64,000 nt of DNA from Meghimatium bilineatum (lineage: Eukaryota > Mollusca > Gastropoda > Stylommatophora > Philomycidae). Shown here one piece after another: positions 44,908 through 55,452 of this stretch. Positions within the stretch are counted from its first letter, which is position 1. Each line of letters opens with the position of its first letter. The stretch is taken from positions 6,573,501 through 6,637,500 of the forward strand of contig CM067302.1 of NCBI GenBank assembly GCA_034231615.1, read 5' to 3'. The position numbers and the translations under genes were made by a program. The notes under the pieces were generated by a model. The model saw nothing but the letters and a program-made list of their open reading frames with translations, did not search any database and was not told where the DNA came from.

Positions 44908-44914
44908 AATCATC

Positions 44915-45922
44915 ATCCACATTCGTCTCACTCTCGCGTGTTATATCTCTTAAGGAGTTCAAAACGTCAGCGCGATCCATTGCCCCATCGCCCTTTGCCA
45001 CAATCGCACACGATGCCAGTTGATCCGCTCTTTCATTGCCTCGAACGCCCACATGTCCCGTCACGAAAATAAATGTAACCGTCTTCAAGCTCGCATTTCT
45101 CAATGCCTCAATCCACTGTTCGCGAACGAGACCCACTTGTACCTTCTTAATCATACTCATAGAGTCACTCAAGATGCAGACCTGCGTTACTTTCTGTGTG
45201 CGTAGCCACTCAAATGCCTTGGTCACCGCCATAGTCTCCATGGTCATACTACTCGTAGTGACCGCAAAGGCACCACTTTCCTCCTTGATCGTTTTACCTG
45301 CGCACTGAGCTGTAAAGGCCCAAGCACTGCGAACATGCCTAATTACAGATCCATCAGTGTATATAATCACATCCCCCTCTTTGGTATTCTCACTGATTAA
45401 AGCCTGCACTTCTTTCTCCACAGCTGTGGGACACCATTCTCTGCATTCCCTGCTAAGTGATATTACTACTCTCAAACAAATTTCGAAATCTGTGGCTAGA
45501 CCTATCCATTCCACACCAACTGCCACATCCTGTAATCGGCACACGCTTTGCATTACATCTTCAGCACGTCCCATCCACGACCTTCCTCTCTTGAGTCTGC
45601 TGCCTTTAACTTTCTGTATTTCGGAATGCAACTGGTGTTCCTTATCTGCATGTATTTGAAGGTACGCCCGTGCACGGCAATACTGTAATCTATGCTCAGC
45701 TGTTGGGAAGTCAAGTAGGTATCGCATAGCTCTTGTCGATGTGTCTCTTGTGCATCCCAGAATGATACGCATTGCTGCATTCTGGACTCTATCCAGTCTT
45801 TCGATCTGAGTTTGGCTAAGAGTCAGAATTGCCAGTGCATATTCCACCACAGCCACTACCAAACCCTGGTACAAAAGAAATAACAATCTTTGCTCACATT
45901 GCGCAGCAGCCATAACCTTCAT
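44915..45922 (-). pseudogene. RT thumb plus complete RNase H domain of element B
   Basis: Open for over 330 codons. N-terminal part: YQGLVVAVVEYALAILTLSQ and AAMRIILGCTRDTSTRAMRY (thumb/connection). RNase H catalytic set all present: IIYTDGSV (D), MTMETMAVTKAF (E), CILSDSMSMI (D), and TGHVGVRGNERADQLA (H and final D). This domain degrades the RNA strand during reverse transcription of I/Jockey-type LINEs. The frame is continuous, so element B is relatively young, though split and inverted. Confidence 0.9.
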
Positions 45923-45989
45923 TTATTTGTATTACATAATTTATGAAATATAGAGGTTTCATAATATAGATTGATATAATATAAAATGA

Positions 45990-47463
45990 TATAGAGGTTC
46001 AAAGAGCATGGAGCTAGAAACGGAAAGCAGTATCACTATGGCAAAGGGCACGGAAACGTGTTGCGGCTCAGCCCATGGAGGTCGCACAATGGAAACGGAA
46101 GAAAGATATCTTAGTCCAAACATTCAAAGATATTGCAAAGTCAGCAAAGGCGTCAAAATGGGACGAATTTTGCAAAGAGATAACACGCGAAAAGTCACTA
46201 AAATTGTTCTGGCGGTTACACAAATCCATGAATGGTCTCACAAGACGCGTGACTATTGCCGATTTCCAGAGCGACGATACCGTCTGGCAGAAGACGGACG
46301 AGACAAAAGGTGCGGCATTGCTGGCACACTACACCGCACAAATTGGTCAGAGAAATGTGGAGGCATATCAAGAAATCAGGAAAACGCTCACAGACACGTA
46401 TAAGAACTTGAGCATGGAAAACCATATGCTAATCACAGTTGAAGAAATCAGGAAGGCACTGAAAAGTACAAAAAATACAGCACCAGGGCCAGATGGCATT
46501 AGATACGATGACATTAGTCGAAGAACGGATGAGGAGTTGGGAGAGTTGGCGGACATGTTCAATAATAGCCTTCTAAAGGGCACAGTGAAAGAAGACTGGT
46601 TGCACAGCTATTTAGTTCCACTACACAAACCTGGGAAGGACCACACCAGGATACATGGCTACAGAATAATAACTATGCAGAATACGATTGGCAACCTTTT
46701 GGAAAAAATTGTGGCCCGGAAGGTATCGTGTTATCTTGAAAGAAATAAGTGTTTACCAACATTGTTAGGAGGATATCGTCCAGGAAAGAAGACATGGCAA
46801 AATGCAGCCATATTTGCGCAGGATGTTTTTGAGGGGTTCGATTCGCGCATGGAGACATGTGCGGTCGCAATAGACCTTGAGGATGCGTACAATAGGGTGT
46901 CCTTGGATATCTTGATGCACCAGCTGTTAAATCTTGCAGTTAATCCTTTTGTCGTGCGTTGGGTTGGCGCCGCCCTGATGCACAGGGTTGTAGTTCTTAA
47001 GTGTGGTAACTGGATATCTACACCAACGGTTATTAGCCCTGGCCTGCCACAGGGATCGCCTCTATCTCCTGTACTTTTCAATGTATACACAGTACATATC
47101 GCTGGCAATCAAATCACAGGTGTTGGCAGAACGATGTCATATGCCGATGATATCCTGGTGTATAGACAGGGCAGAAATCGAGAAGAGTGCGTCGTGGAAC
47201 TACAGAAGGAGCTGGACAGACTGACAAATTGGTGTCGAGATACGGGAGCAGTGGTTAATCCGTCTAAGGCATTCGTGACGTGGTTTTCCTTGAACAATCA
47301 CATGGTAAAGACACCCATGCCACAAGTTTCGTTGTCCGGGAAAAGTTTAGAAAGAACTAGCACAATGAGATATCTGGGTGTGTTTTTTTACAGAAGCCTG
47401 AGTTTCAGGGAACATGTTGACCACATTATCATAAGGGCAGGCAAAGGCTTAGCAGCAATGAAT
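45990..47463 (+). pseudogene. RT domain of element B, inverted half
   Basis: Open from 46075 to 47472 (465 codons). Blocks in order: STKNTAPGPDGIRYDDISRR (about residue 130), LVPLHKPGKDHTRIHGYRII, CLPTLLGGYRPGKKTW, ETCAVAIDLEDAYNRVSLDI (motif A), SPGLPQGSPLSPVLFNVYTV (motif B), TMSYADDILVYRQG (motif C) and TMRYLGVFFYRSL (motif E/thumb). Catalytic D, A-D-D are intact. Upstream 45990-46074 continues the frame with one stop. It ends abruptly within the thumb, where the 14-bp array begins. No APE domain is present. Confidence 0.92.
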
Positions 47464-48160
47464 GACATATAAGTATCGACATGTAAGTATCGACATATAA
47501 GTATCGACATGTAAGTATCGACATGTAAGTATCGACATGTAAGTATCGACATATAAGTATCGACATGTAAGTATCGACATGTAAGTATCGACATGTAAGT
47601 ATCGACATGTAAGTATCGACATATAAGTATCGACATGTAAGTATCGACATATAAGTGTCGACATGTAAGTATCGACATATAAGTATCGACATATAAGTAT
47701 CGACATATAAGTATCGACATGTAAGTATCGACATATAAGTATCGACATATAAGTATCGACATGTAAGTATCGACATATAAGTATCGACATATAAGTATCG
47801 ACATGTAAGTATCGACATATAAGTATCGACATGTAAGTATCGACATGTAAGTATCGACATGTAAGTATCGACATGTAAGTATCGCCATGTAAGTATCGAC
47901 ATATATCGACATGTAAGTATCGACATGTAAGTATCGACATGTAAGTATCGGCATGTAAGTATCGACATAAGTATCGACATGTAAGTATCGACATGTAAGT
48001 ATCGACATATAAGTATCGACATGTAAGTATCGACATATAAGTATCGACATGTAAGTATCGACATGTAAGTATCGACATGTAAGTATCGACATGTAAGTAT
48101 CGACATGTAAGTATCGACATATAAGTATCGACATGTAAGTATCGACATGTAAGTATCGAT
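47464..48160. repeat. 14-bp minisatellite, about 50 copies
   Basis: GTAAGTATCGACAT with a common GACATATAAGTATC variant. Three minus-strand frames of over 235 codons exist because 14 x 3 = 42. One further unit-like segment lies left of element B at 44421-44439, so the element sits at the edge of this array. Confidence 0.96.
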
Positions 48161-48299
48161 CGCACACGACGTGGAAGACATCACTTTATGAATCTTTATT
48201 GGCTGAAATAAAGCACTGATTTCAGTTGTGAGACGAATAGGTGTCATCCAGACCGACTGAGATCAAATCTCGCAAACAACCTTAAAATAGCAATTTCAA

Positions 48300-49010
48300 A
48301 CTTGCACTTTTAGAATACAAGATGACATTAACAATGCCTGATTTACACTTTTAGAATACAAGATAACACTAACAATGCCTGATTTACACTTTTAGAATAC
48401 AAGATGACACTAACAATGCCTGATTTACACTTTTAGAATACAAGATGACACTAACAATGCCTGATTTACACTTTTAGAATACAAGATGACACTAACAATG
48501 CCTGATTTACACTTTTAGAATAGAAGATGACACTAGCAATGCCTGATTTACACTTTTAAAATAGAAGATGACACTAGCAATGCCTGATTTACACTTTTAG
48601 AATACAAGATGACACTAACAATGCCTGATTTACACTTTTAGAATAGAAGATGACACTAGCAATGCCTGATTTACACTTTTAAAATAGAAGATGACACTAG
48701 CAATGCCTGATTTACACTTTTAAAATAGAAGATGACACTAGCAATGCCTGATTTACACTTTTAGAATACAAGATGTCACTAACAATGTCTGATTTACACT
48801 TCGAAAATACAAAATGACACAAGCAATATCAGACTTACACATTGAGAATTCAAGATTGCAATAGAAATGTTTTATTTATACTTTTAGAATATATGATGAC
48901 ACCAACAATATCTAATTTACAGTTTGAGATCACACAATGACACTAGCAATGTCAGATTTACAGTTTGAGAGCACACGATGACACTAGCAATGTCAGATTT
49001 ACACTTTGAA
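48300..49010. repeat. 41-bp minisatellite, about 12 clean plus 4-5 diverged copies
   Basis: TTACACTTTTAGAATACAAG and ATGACACTAACAATGCCTGA recur every 41 bp up to about 48795, then degenerate units to 49010. Confidence 0.94.
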
Positions 49011-49015
49011 ATCTT

Positions 49016-49562
49016 TGGTTCTAAAACATGTTTCGTTGAAAAGTTGCCGCTATTACTCCTTGTTATGCAACTTGGAATGCAGTTTGGTCTAATGCAATAT
49101 TCTATATTTCAAAACAAGAAAACAGATGTAACATGGAGGTCTGACCAGATTTTCTACCATCGCCAAGACAATCTTCAATGATTTGTAAAGCAGAAAACAG
49201 ATAAAAATAACTAGATTAATTATAACTATAGACAGGTTTTATTTTAAATAACCTTCACAAGAAAGTTTGTAAGGAACAGATCTGGCAAAATCAGGCACTC
49301 AAATTTTCTCCATCAATGACTTAGCAAGATCCGTTTTAAAGGTCTAAGAATATGGAGAAGTAATTATTCTGACTTTTACTTCTATGATAGCCGTGTGCTG
49401 AGATGAAAATAAAGTATGGATATTTAGAAACCTAATTTTCAACATTAGACTGTCGCTTTGTAACGTGTAGAATTATACATTTTAGCATAGAAATTGTTGG
49501 CTTAGTGCCTGTTCATGTTAACAGAAAAAGAGTCTTAGCCAATGATAACAGAATTACTGTGA
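49016..49562. other. No recognised gene
   Basis: AT-rich spacer; no motif in any frame. Confidence 0.35.
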
Positions 49563-49616
49563 TCTTTATACATCCTGTTAATCTGCAGGAGTTTGAGAAC
49601 GAAGAAGAAGAAGACA
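49563..49616 (+). mobile_element. SINE family 1, 3' end only
   Basis: CATCCTGTTAATCTGCAGGA, GTTTGAGAACGAAG and (GAA)n match the last 50 bp of the copies at 12013 and 29860. A 5'-truncated insertion or remnant. Confidence 0.75.
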
Positions 49617-49844
49617 GCAAGATACCTTCGGACTACGACATCGTGTGTCATTGCGAAACCCTACTTTCATGCGTTTATACTCTTTGCCAGGAAAAAACAT
49701 TTTACGAGGTAGCTTCAAACAGTTCCTGGAATAGTGTTTGAATGAAAAATGCTGTTATAGAGATTATATGTTTAGAAGTTGGGAACGACATTGACGAAAG
49801 GACATGGCAGATACATACGTTTACTTTTGTGTTGCGATAGTCGC

Positions 49845-50110
49845 GTCGTAACCTTTTATAACAGTAACCATGTTGTTCCGACGGGCCGATGTTGGGCTTG
49901 AACTAGTTACGGGCACGCGTGGGTGGGCGGAACAACAAAGAAACCTGTCGCAAGGGCCAGAGTTGTGCCCTGATTTCGGCGTCAGTTTCGGCGGCATTGG
50001 ACTCGAAACACCATGAGTCGAATGGCTGCTGGAACAGAGGGCGGAGCACTTATGGGAATGCCCCACGTGCTGTGAAGCCAGTTTTCTAATCAAGAATCAA
50101 GTCGTGTCGG
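49845..50110 (+). pseudogene. LINE C-terminal fragment (CPTC tail)
   Basis: Plus-strand frame ending LLEQRAEHLWECPTCCEASF followed by LIKNQ. Homologous over about 260 bp to 7228-7497 (-), and at its end to 58930-58985 (LLWECPACCDANL). It is the C-terminal cysteine-pair region of an RNase H LINE family; upstream frames are broken. Confidence 0.68.
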
Positions 50111-50124
50111 CGGTGTTGAAAATG

Positions 50125-50411
50125 TTCTTGAGTGAACACTGTACAGATGTCAAATTCTGTGATTTTCTGGAGAATTCACCCTTGGCGACACTAACATTGC
50201 TTCACATAGCATATGGTGATACAGCAATGAAGAAATTGCAAGGATATGTATGTTGATATCGCCATCGTCTCAGAGATGCACTCAGAAGAAAACGATGAGA
50301 CAAACAGAGGAAAAACTATTGGATTGTGGTGCATGACAATGCGCCGGTATATTGATCCTTACTGGTAAAGCAGTACCTCGCCGAGAACAATGTGATTACT
50401 TTGTAACAGCC
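50125..50411 (+). pseudogene. Mariner-type transposase, 5' part
   Basis: One frame with TGA/TAA stops: DVKFCDFLENSPLATLTLLH followed by IAYGDTAMKK (the N-terminal helix-turn-helix, normally I-K-F-x ... Y-G-D). After an internal deletion: RLRDALRRKR, NYWIVVHDNAPVY and SLLVKQYLAENNVITL. The H-D-N-A-P segment holds the second catalytic aspartate of the mariner D,D34D triad. Continues at 51179 after an insertion. Confidence 0.85.
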
Positions 50412-50518
50412 TCGATATTTTCCAAAAATACTTGAGACTAACGGGAATTGAACCAGTCCGTTCAACGGCACCAAATCGCCTAGAAACTATTGCACACGCG
50501 TTCTTCCGCACTTGACTA

Positions 50519-50737
50519 GATATACAAAAATAGGTAGGTGTGTTACCAAAATGAAACATAAAACAACTTAACAACAAGATACAGAGACAGACGACGTTTC
50601 GACTATGAAGCCTTCATCAGGACAAACAAATGACCACAATAAAACAAATCTTACATGGAGACAAATAGAGTTATAATGAGGAGGACAATAGCAGATAGGT
50701 AACGAGGGAAGAAAAGATGTGGAAGCATGACAGGTGT
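50519..50737 (-). mobile_element. Penelope-like fragment nested in the composite element
   Basis: ACTTGACTA duplicated at 50510-50518 and 50738-50746. The related sequence near 62868 is uninterrupted at this point. The minus strand carries CCTGATGAAGGCTTCATAG directly followed by TCGAAACGTCG, the terminal motif of Penelope-like elements. Confidence 0.75.
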
Positions 50738-51001
50738 ACTTGACTAACCGCATCTCCAAAAAAAGATGCGATTTCATCAAGCCATTCAAACCGTGCATAC
50801 AAAGTCATCAGAACGGACCGATCGAGACAAGGACTATTACAACAACAACAAACATCCCGTACAGATATTGAAATATCCTCAGTAACAACATACATATAAC
50901 ATAATATCCGTATTAGTTATACAGGGGCCGATAGGTCTTCTTGTAAACATGGATAACATATATAGACAATACAATTTTGCTTCAAATAATTGTTTATACA
51001 A

Positions 51002-51165
51002 GTAAATTTAAGTAGGAAGCCAGAGGACAACTTTTTAAAAATTCTTGAGACTAACGGGAATTGAACCAGTCCGTTCAACGGCACCAAATCGCCTAGCAAC
51101 TATTCAATTCTCGTTAGTCTCATGAATTTTTAAAAATTGTCCTCTGGCTTCCTACTTAAATTTAC
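51002..51165. repeat. Long inverted repeat, arms about 62 bp, loop 39 bp
   Basis: Arms 51002-51064 and 51104-51165 pair with about three differences and one indel. Both include GGAAGCCAGAGGACAA or its complement. The 39-bp loop holds the body of the tRNA-like segment. A stable cruciform or RNA hairpin is expected. Confidence 0.92.
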
Positions 51166-51178
51166 TTCGATATTCTCC

Positions 51179-51405
51179 CAACCTTTCACCAGCTAATTTG
51201 TTCAAGACATCTTTATTTCTCTACTGAAATCGGCACTGAAATGACAGCGATACAATGATGCAGATGATGTTATCACCAATACAACAAGACAGCTGCGAGA
51301 TGTGTCAAAGTATGGATTCCACAAATGTTATCATCAGCTGTATGCACGTTGGCAAAAGTGTGTAGTTGCCGAAGGGAACTACATTGAAGTACGTGGGGAT
51401 AACTC
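51179..51405 (+). pseudogene. Mariner-type transposase, 3' part
   Basis: YSPNLSPAN after the insertion, then in the next frame LLKSALK, a stop, QRYNDADDVITNTTRQLRDV, SKYGFHKCYHQLYARWQKCV and VAEGNYIEV. This is the C-terminal end of a mariner transposase (Y-S-P-D-L-S/A-P-A-D ... W-x-K-C-V-x-x-x-G-x-Y). The upstream half ends at QPRYFP, so the two halves meet at the PPYSPDL block once the insertion is removed. Confidence 0.85.
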
Positions 51406-51584
51406 TATTCTTATATATCTATATAGTCGACTATATCCGAGAACGTAATAAAGCTAGCTCGCATAAGGGAAGTGACCAATAGAAATCTGGAAGTAGCTTC
51501 TCACAGTCACGTGATATGCCGTGTCCTAAGATCTGATACTATTAAAAGATCAAAATACTCGCTGCTCTTGTAGCCACTGCTAAA

Positions 51585-51990
51585 ATAAAACTACTATCCT
51601 TGCTAATGTAGATACTATTCTACCTTGGTCATTGCTAATGTAGATACTAACTTACTTTGGTCATTGTTAATGTAGATATTAAGATACCTTGGCCATTGCT
51701 AATGTAGATATTAGCCTACCGTGATCATTGCTAATGTAGATACTAACCTACCTTGGTCATCACTAACGTAGATACTAACTTACCTTGGTCATTGTTAATG
51801 TAGATATTACCCTGCCTTGGTCTAGTCATTGATAACAGAATCATGACTACCTTGCTCATTGCTAACAGAATTACTGACCAGCCTTGGTCATGACTAACAG
51901 AAATAATTACCAGCCTTGGTCATGACTAACAGAAATAATTGGACATTACTAACCAGTCTTGGCTATTACTAAATTACTAACAGAATTACG
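51585..51990. repeat. 32-bp degenerate minisatellite, about 12 copies
   Basis: TAATGTAGATACTAACTTAC and CTTGGTCATTGC at 32-bp spacing, changing near 51830 to an ACTAACAGAATTACTGACCA type of similar length. Related units continue beyond the hAT element at 53578-53730. Confidence 0.85.
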
Positions 51991-53047
51991 GTTCATTACA
52001 GAAGAACGTGACCAGATGTGAACCTTTCAATATTATGCGTAGTTTCATGCAACTATCTTGATCTCCACTTGTCCTCAGATTAAAAAGTAGATATTTCTGC
52101 ATCAGCGTGCGCAATACGCACTGACAGCCCAACCCCTACCCCGTCAAACAGTGTCATTAAAGAGGAGCGGAGCTCTTAGTGTGTACCTGGCGGATCGTAA
52201 ATTGTCTTAGCTACTGTGAAGTGCATCTCTAACAATATTTCGTTTCGTTAAATTTTGTACGTATAAAAAATATACGTATTTGATTCGTTAAAAAGTAGTC
52301 ACTGCTACCCGTAATGTACCAAAATTAGTATTATGAATTCACCAGTGGCGTATGCTAAGCATAAGCAAGGCAAGCATTGCATGCCTTCAAGAGTTGAGAA
52401 AATGATAAACCAGTCAGTGATCTATCCCCCATCCAAACTTAGCCCTTGCAGCATTGCTCAAAAATATATTTTAAAATATTTTTCTCACAAATCTGAATTT
52501 TTCCGAAAATTAGTGCTGGCAACACATATGAAAGTTTTAGTGGCCACAGTAAAGCAATTTTGAATTTGCTTTCGTTAAAATAGTCCCTTTACATATAAGC
52601 GCAGTGATATACTGTGTGTTTTTTTATAACCTTGTCTCCAGAGTAAGCTTGCGATGAAAAAAAAATTAATACATTTTATGATTCAATCACTATTATAACA
52701 ATTTAGCACTGGCAAATAATAAATTGATTGATGAACATTTATTTACTGGTGTGAAACAGTGCAATTTCTATGTTCTAGTACTTTTATTTGAATGTTAAAC
52801 TAATGATAACAATGCAAGCAATTATAATCTTGATTGCATACACACACACTTGTTTAGTAAGCCATGTACACGTCACGTGATCTTACTCAACACACACGCA
52901 CATTTACACAGCGATGAGGTTAAGAATTCAAAACTTCAAACGTGATTTTAATCAGCTGATTTTTAATATTTTGTGTTTGTACAGAAACATGTGTATTGCT
53001 ATTGTTAATTACTAAACTTAGTATATTTGTTTACCGTGGTGGTTATT

Positions 53048-53269
53048 ATGGCTGATTCTATTAATGATGTTGTTGTAGATTTATTTGAGCGACCGTTTCA
53101 ATCGCGAACATTTAATGAAAAATTGGACTTGGTAAAAATGGGCAGACCGATTCCTGCGTTAAGCAGTTTGAAACGAGAAGGAACAAAATGTGTCCGTTCA
53201 TTTAACAATGATTTATATAAGAAAGTCGTTTGGCTTTGTGGTTCGGAATCATTATGTAAGTTATTTTAA
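53048..53269 (+). pseudogene. hAT transposase N-terminal remnant (ZMYM1/TTF-like)
   Basis: DLFERPFQSRTFNEKLDLVK, MGRPIPALSSL and CVRSFNNDLYKKVVWLCGSE resemble the region before the TTF-type zinc finger of ZMYM1-like hAT proteins (S-R-x-F-x-x-K-L ... G-R-P-x-P ... W-L-C-G). The frame ends at 53269 just after W-L-C-G, where an internal deletion joins to the C-terminal domain in another frame. An in-frame ATG also exists at 53027. Confidence 0.78.
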
Positions 53270-53272
53270 TAT

Positions 53273-53499
53273 TGACAATTCCTGCATCGTCGTCTTCAGT
53301 GGAACGTTCGTTTTCTGCATTAAAACGCATTAAAAATGTCATAAGGAACTCGCAGGGGCAATGTCGTCTTTCTGCTCTATCAATGATGTCAATTGAAAAA
53401 GACCTTCTTGTAGAGATGAAAGGCAATGATGACTTTTATAACAAAGTAACAGAGGACTTTAGCAGAAAGAGCCGCAGAATAGAACTGAACTTCAAATAA
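53273..53499 (+). pseudogene. hAT C-terminal dimerisation domain
   Basis: LTIPASSSSVERSFSALKRI, KNVIRNSQGQCRLSALSMMS and IEKDLLVEM followed by a lysine-rich end and a TAA at 53497. The S-x-x-x-E-R-x-F-S-x-L-x-x-I-K and R-L-x-x-L-x-x-x-x-I signature is the hAT family dimerisation region. It begins immediately after the N-terminal remnant, so the catalytic core is absent. Confidence 0.9.
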
Positions 53500-53577
53500 C
53501 TGGGTGAGTAGAAAATTATCATTTTTTAAAAGTTGCATGCTCTCTTTCAGACCCCAGGATACGCCACTGGAATTCAC

Positions 53578-53730
53578 CCTTGCTGACAGAATTACTGGCC
53601 TGCCTTAATCACTACTAAAATAATTATTTGCCTGCCTAAGTCATAGCTAACACAATTACTGACTTGCCTACGTTATTTCTAACATAATTAATTCCCTGCC
53701 TAAGTCATTGCTAACCGAATTACAGTCTTA
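53578..53730. repeat. Degenerate continuation of the 32-bp array
   Basis: CTGACAGAATTACTGGCCTG, CTAACACAATTACTGACTTG and similar, spaced about 32-45 bp. Beyond it, to about 54235, nothing recognisable. Confidence 0.55.
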
Positions 53731-54235
53731 ACCATAGTTTGTTCTAGGACGTTGACTGTTTTAACTTAGTGATAAAAAATGTATCATATTTTTCATTGCT
53801 AGCATAATTAATATTCTTGTCTTAGTTTTTGTACAAATAATTGCAGCCATACTCGGTCACCGGTGGCAGAATTACTTTCCCTGATCAAGTTACTACAAGT
53901 AGAATTACTGTTATTGGCTTACTCTTCGATAGCAGAAAAACTACCCTTCGCTTAGTTCCCTTTTTTATATTGATCAAATAGTTTCAGGTTTTCGTCATAT
54001 TCTATACTTGATTTCTGTGTTTAGTCTAGCGACTTACGCCGCGAAACACTAGTCGCGATTGTGTCCGTCTTGTCTAGCGACTTTGACTGTGAGATGTCAG
54101 TGAAGATTCAGTTTTACGTTTCTGACGATTTATAACATGAATAGTCTTTAGTAATTTTAGACGAGGAAACGAAAGTGTGGAGAGATTGTTGTCTGCCTAT
54201 AAAAGGAATTCTTTTGTTGACGTCAACATTTGCGT

Positions 54236-54728
54236 TAAACCTCTCTTCCCTGTCAACTTTCAAACCTCTTAATCCACCTAGTCAACTGTCACAACTCTCT
54301 TTCCCCTTGTCAACTGTCAAACCTCTCTTGCTACTTGTCAACTGTCAAACCTCTCTTCCCCTTGTCAACTGCCAAACCTCTCATCTCCCTGTCAACTGTC
54401 AACCTCTCTTCCCCTTGTGAACTATCAAAACTTTCTTTCCCTCGTCAACTGTCAAACATCTCTTCACCTTGTGAACTGTCAAACCTCTCTTCACATTGTG
54501 AACTGTTAAACCTCTCTTTCCCTTGTCAACTGTCAAACCTCTCTTATCATTTGTCAACTGTCAAACCTCTCTTTCCCTTGTCAACTGTCAAACTTCTCTT
54601 CTCATTTGTCAGCTGTCAACACTCTCTTCTCATTTGTCAACTGTCAAACCTCTCTTCTCATTTGTAAACTGTCAAACCTCTCTTCTCATTTGTCAACTGT
54701 CAAACCTCTCTTCCCATTGTCTCTTTAC
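54236..54728. repeat. 27-bp minisatellite, about 18 copies
   Basis: GTCAACTGTCAAACCTCTCT plus TCCCCTT or TCTCATT, about 27 bp with small indels. Confidence 0.94.
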
Positions 54729-54844
54729 CAATCTTTCTCAGATTAATATTGTATGGACAGTCCCGATCTATTCATAAACAAAAATGTACAAGCTCTAACT
54801 TTGACTATATCAGTATTATATTCTCCTCTTACGTATATCCTATG

Positions 54845-55345
54845 TGGGTTGTGTTAGTATATGACAGGTAGCATAGGTGGTTGTGTTAGTATATGACAGG
54901 TAGCATAGGTGGTTGTGTTAGTATATGACAGGTAGCAAAGGTGGTTGTGTTAGTATATGACAGGTAGCATAGGTGGTTGTGTTAGTAAATGACAGGTAGC
55001 ATAGGTGGTTGTGTTAGTATATGACAGGTAGCATAGGTGGTTGTGTTAGTATATGACAGGTAGCATAGGTGGTTCTGTTTGTATATGACAGTTAGCATAG
55101 GTGGTTGTGTTAGTATATGACAGGTAGCATAGGTGGTTGTGTTAGTATATGACAGGTAGCATAGGTGGTTGTGTTAGTATATGACAGGTAGCATAGGTGG
55201 TTGTGTTAGTATATGACATGTTGCATAGGTGGTTCTGTTTGTATATGACAGGTAGCATAGGTGGTTGTGTTAGTATATGACAGGTAGCATAGGTGGTTCT
55301 GTTAGTATATGACAGGTAGCATAGGTGGTTGTGTTAGTATATGAC
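54845..55345. repeat. 32-bp minisatellite, about 16 copies
   Basis: GGTTGTGTTAGTATATGACA plus GGTAGCATAGGT, 32 bp, few variants (TTCTGTTTGTA type twice). Confidence 0.96.
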
Positions 55346-55349
55346 GGGT

Positions 55350-55452
55350 CAATTCAGCAACATACAGTACGCGGGCTAATTTTGACACGAGTTCAGCAAC
55401 ATACAGTACGTGGGCTAGTTTTGACCAGAGTTCAGCAACATACAGTTACCAT
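55350..55452. repeat. About 40-bp repeat, 2.5 copies
   Basis: TTCAGCAACATACAGTACG at 55352, 55392 and 55431. Confidence 0.85.

Larger units (their letters stand above)
44440..47463 (-). mobile_element. RT + RNase H LINE with inverted 5' half (element B)
   Basis: The 3' half lies on the minus strand (44440-45922) and the 5' half on the plus strand (about 45990-47463). The protein breakpoint is shared: the plus half ends at RAGKGLAAMN and the minus half begins at KVMAAAQCEQ, contiguous residues in sister element A. GACATATAAGT flanks both sides (44429-44439 and 47464-47474). The 3' tail is (TAAC)n. This order is what twin-primed reverse transcription produces. About 65 bp at the internal junction (45923-45989) match neither half. 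Confidence 0.88.
50424..51166. mobile_element. 743-bp composite element inserted in mariner, with terminal direct repeats and a hairpin
   Basis: TCGATATTTTCC (50412-50423) and TCGATATTCTCC (51167-51178) flank it, a 12-bp target duplication with one mismatch. Both ends carry the same about 67-bp segment in direct orientation (50424-50490 and 51037-51104). That segment includes, on the minus strand, GGTTCAATTCC, a perfect polymerase III box B consensus. The right end is a long inverted repeat. A 219-bp Penelope-like piece is inserted at 50519-50737. A related sequence without that piece is at 62697-62957. Terminal direct repeats with an extra inverted segment recall the pseudo-LTR layout of Penelope-like elements, but that is inference. 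Confidence 0.8.
52343..53569 (+). mobile_element. hAT DNA transposon, internally deleted
   Basis: Exact 8-bp target duplication GAATTCAC (52335-52342 and 53570-53577) and terminal inverted repeats CAGTGGCGTATGCT / AGGATACGCCACTG. Length 1227 bp. It retains the start and end of a transposase gene but lacks the middle, so it could move only with a transposase supplied in trans. The near-perfect ends suggest fairly recent activity. Confidence 0.95.

Noticed and set aside
47388..48247. Three minus-strand frames of over 230 codons
   Set aside because: The 14-bp array yields the same heptad-like strings in all three frames.
50026..50257. LINE-mariner fusion gene (continuous frame from CPTC tail into the mariner head)
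   Set aside because: The frame continuity is over only about 75 codons and both partners are decayed; chance adjacency is likelier.
50444..50454. Functional tRNA gene
   Set aside because: Box B is perfect, but no cloverleaf with acceptor and anticodon stems can be drawn, and the segment is repeated within a transposable element.
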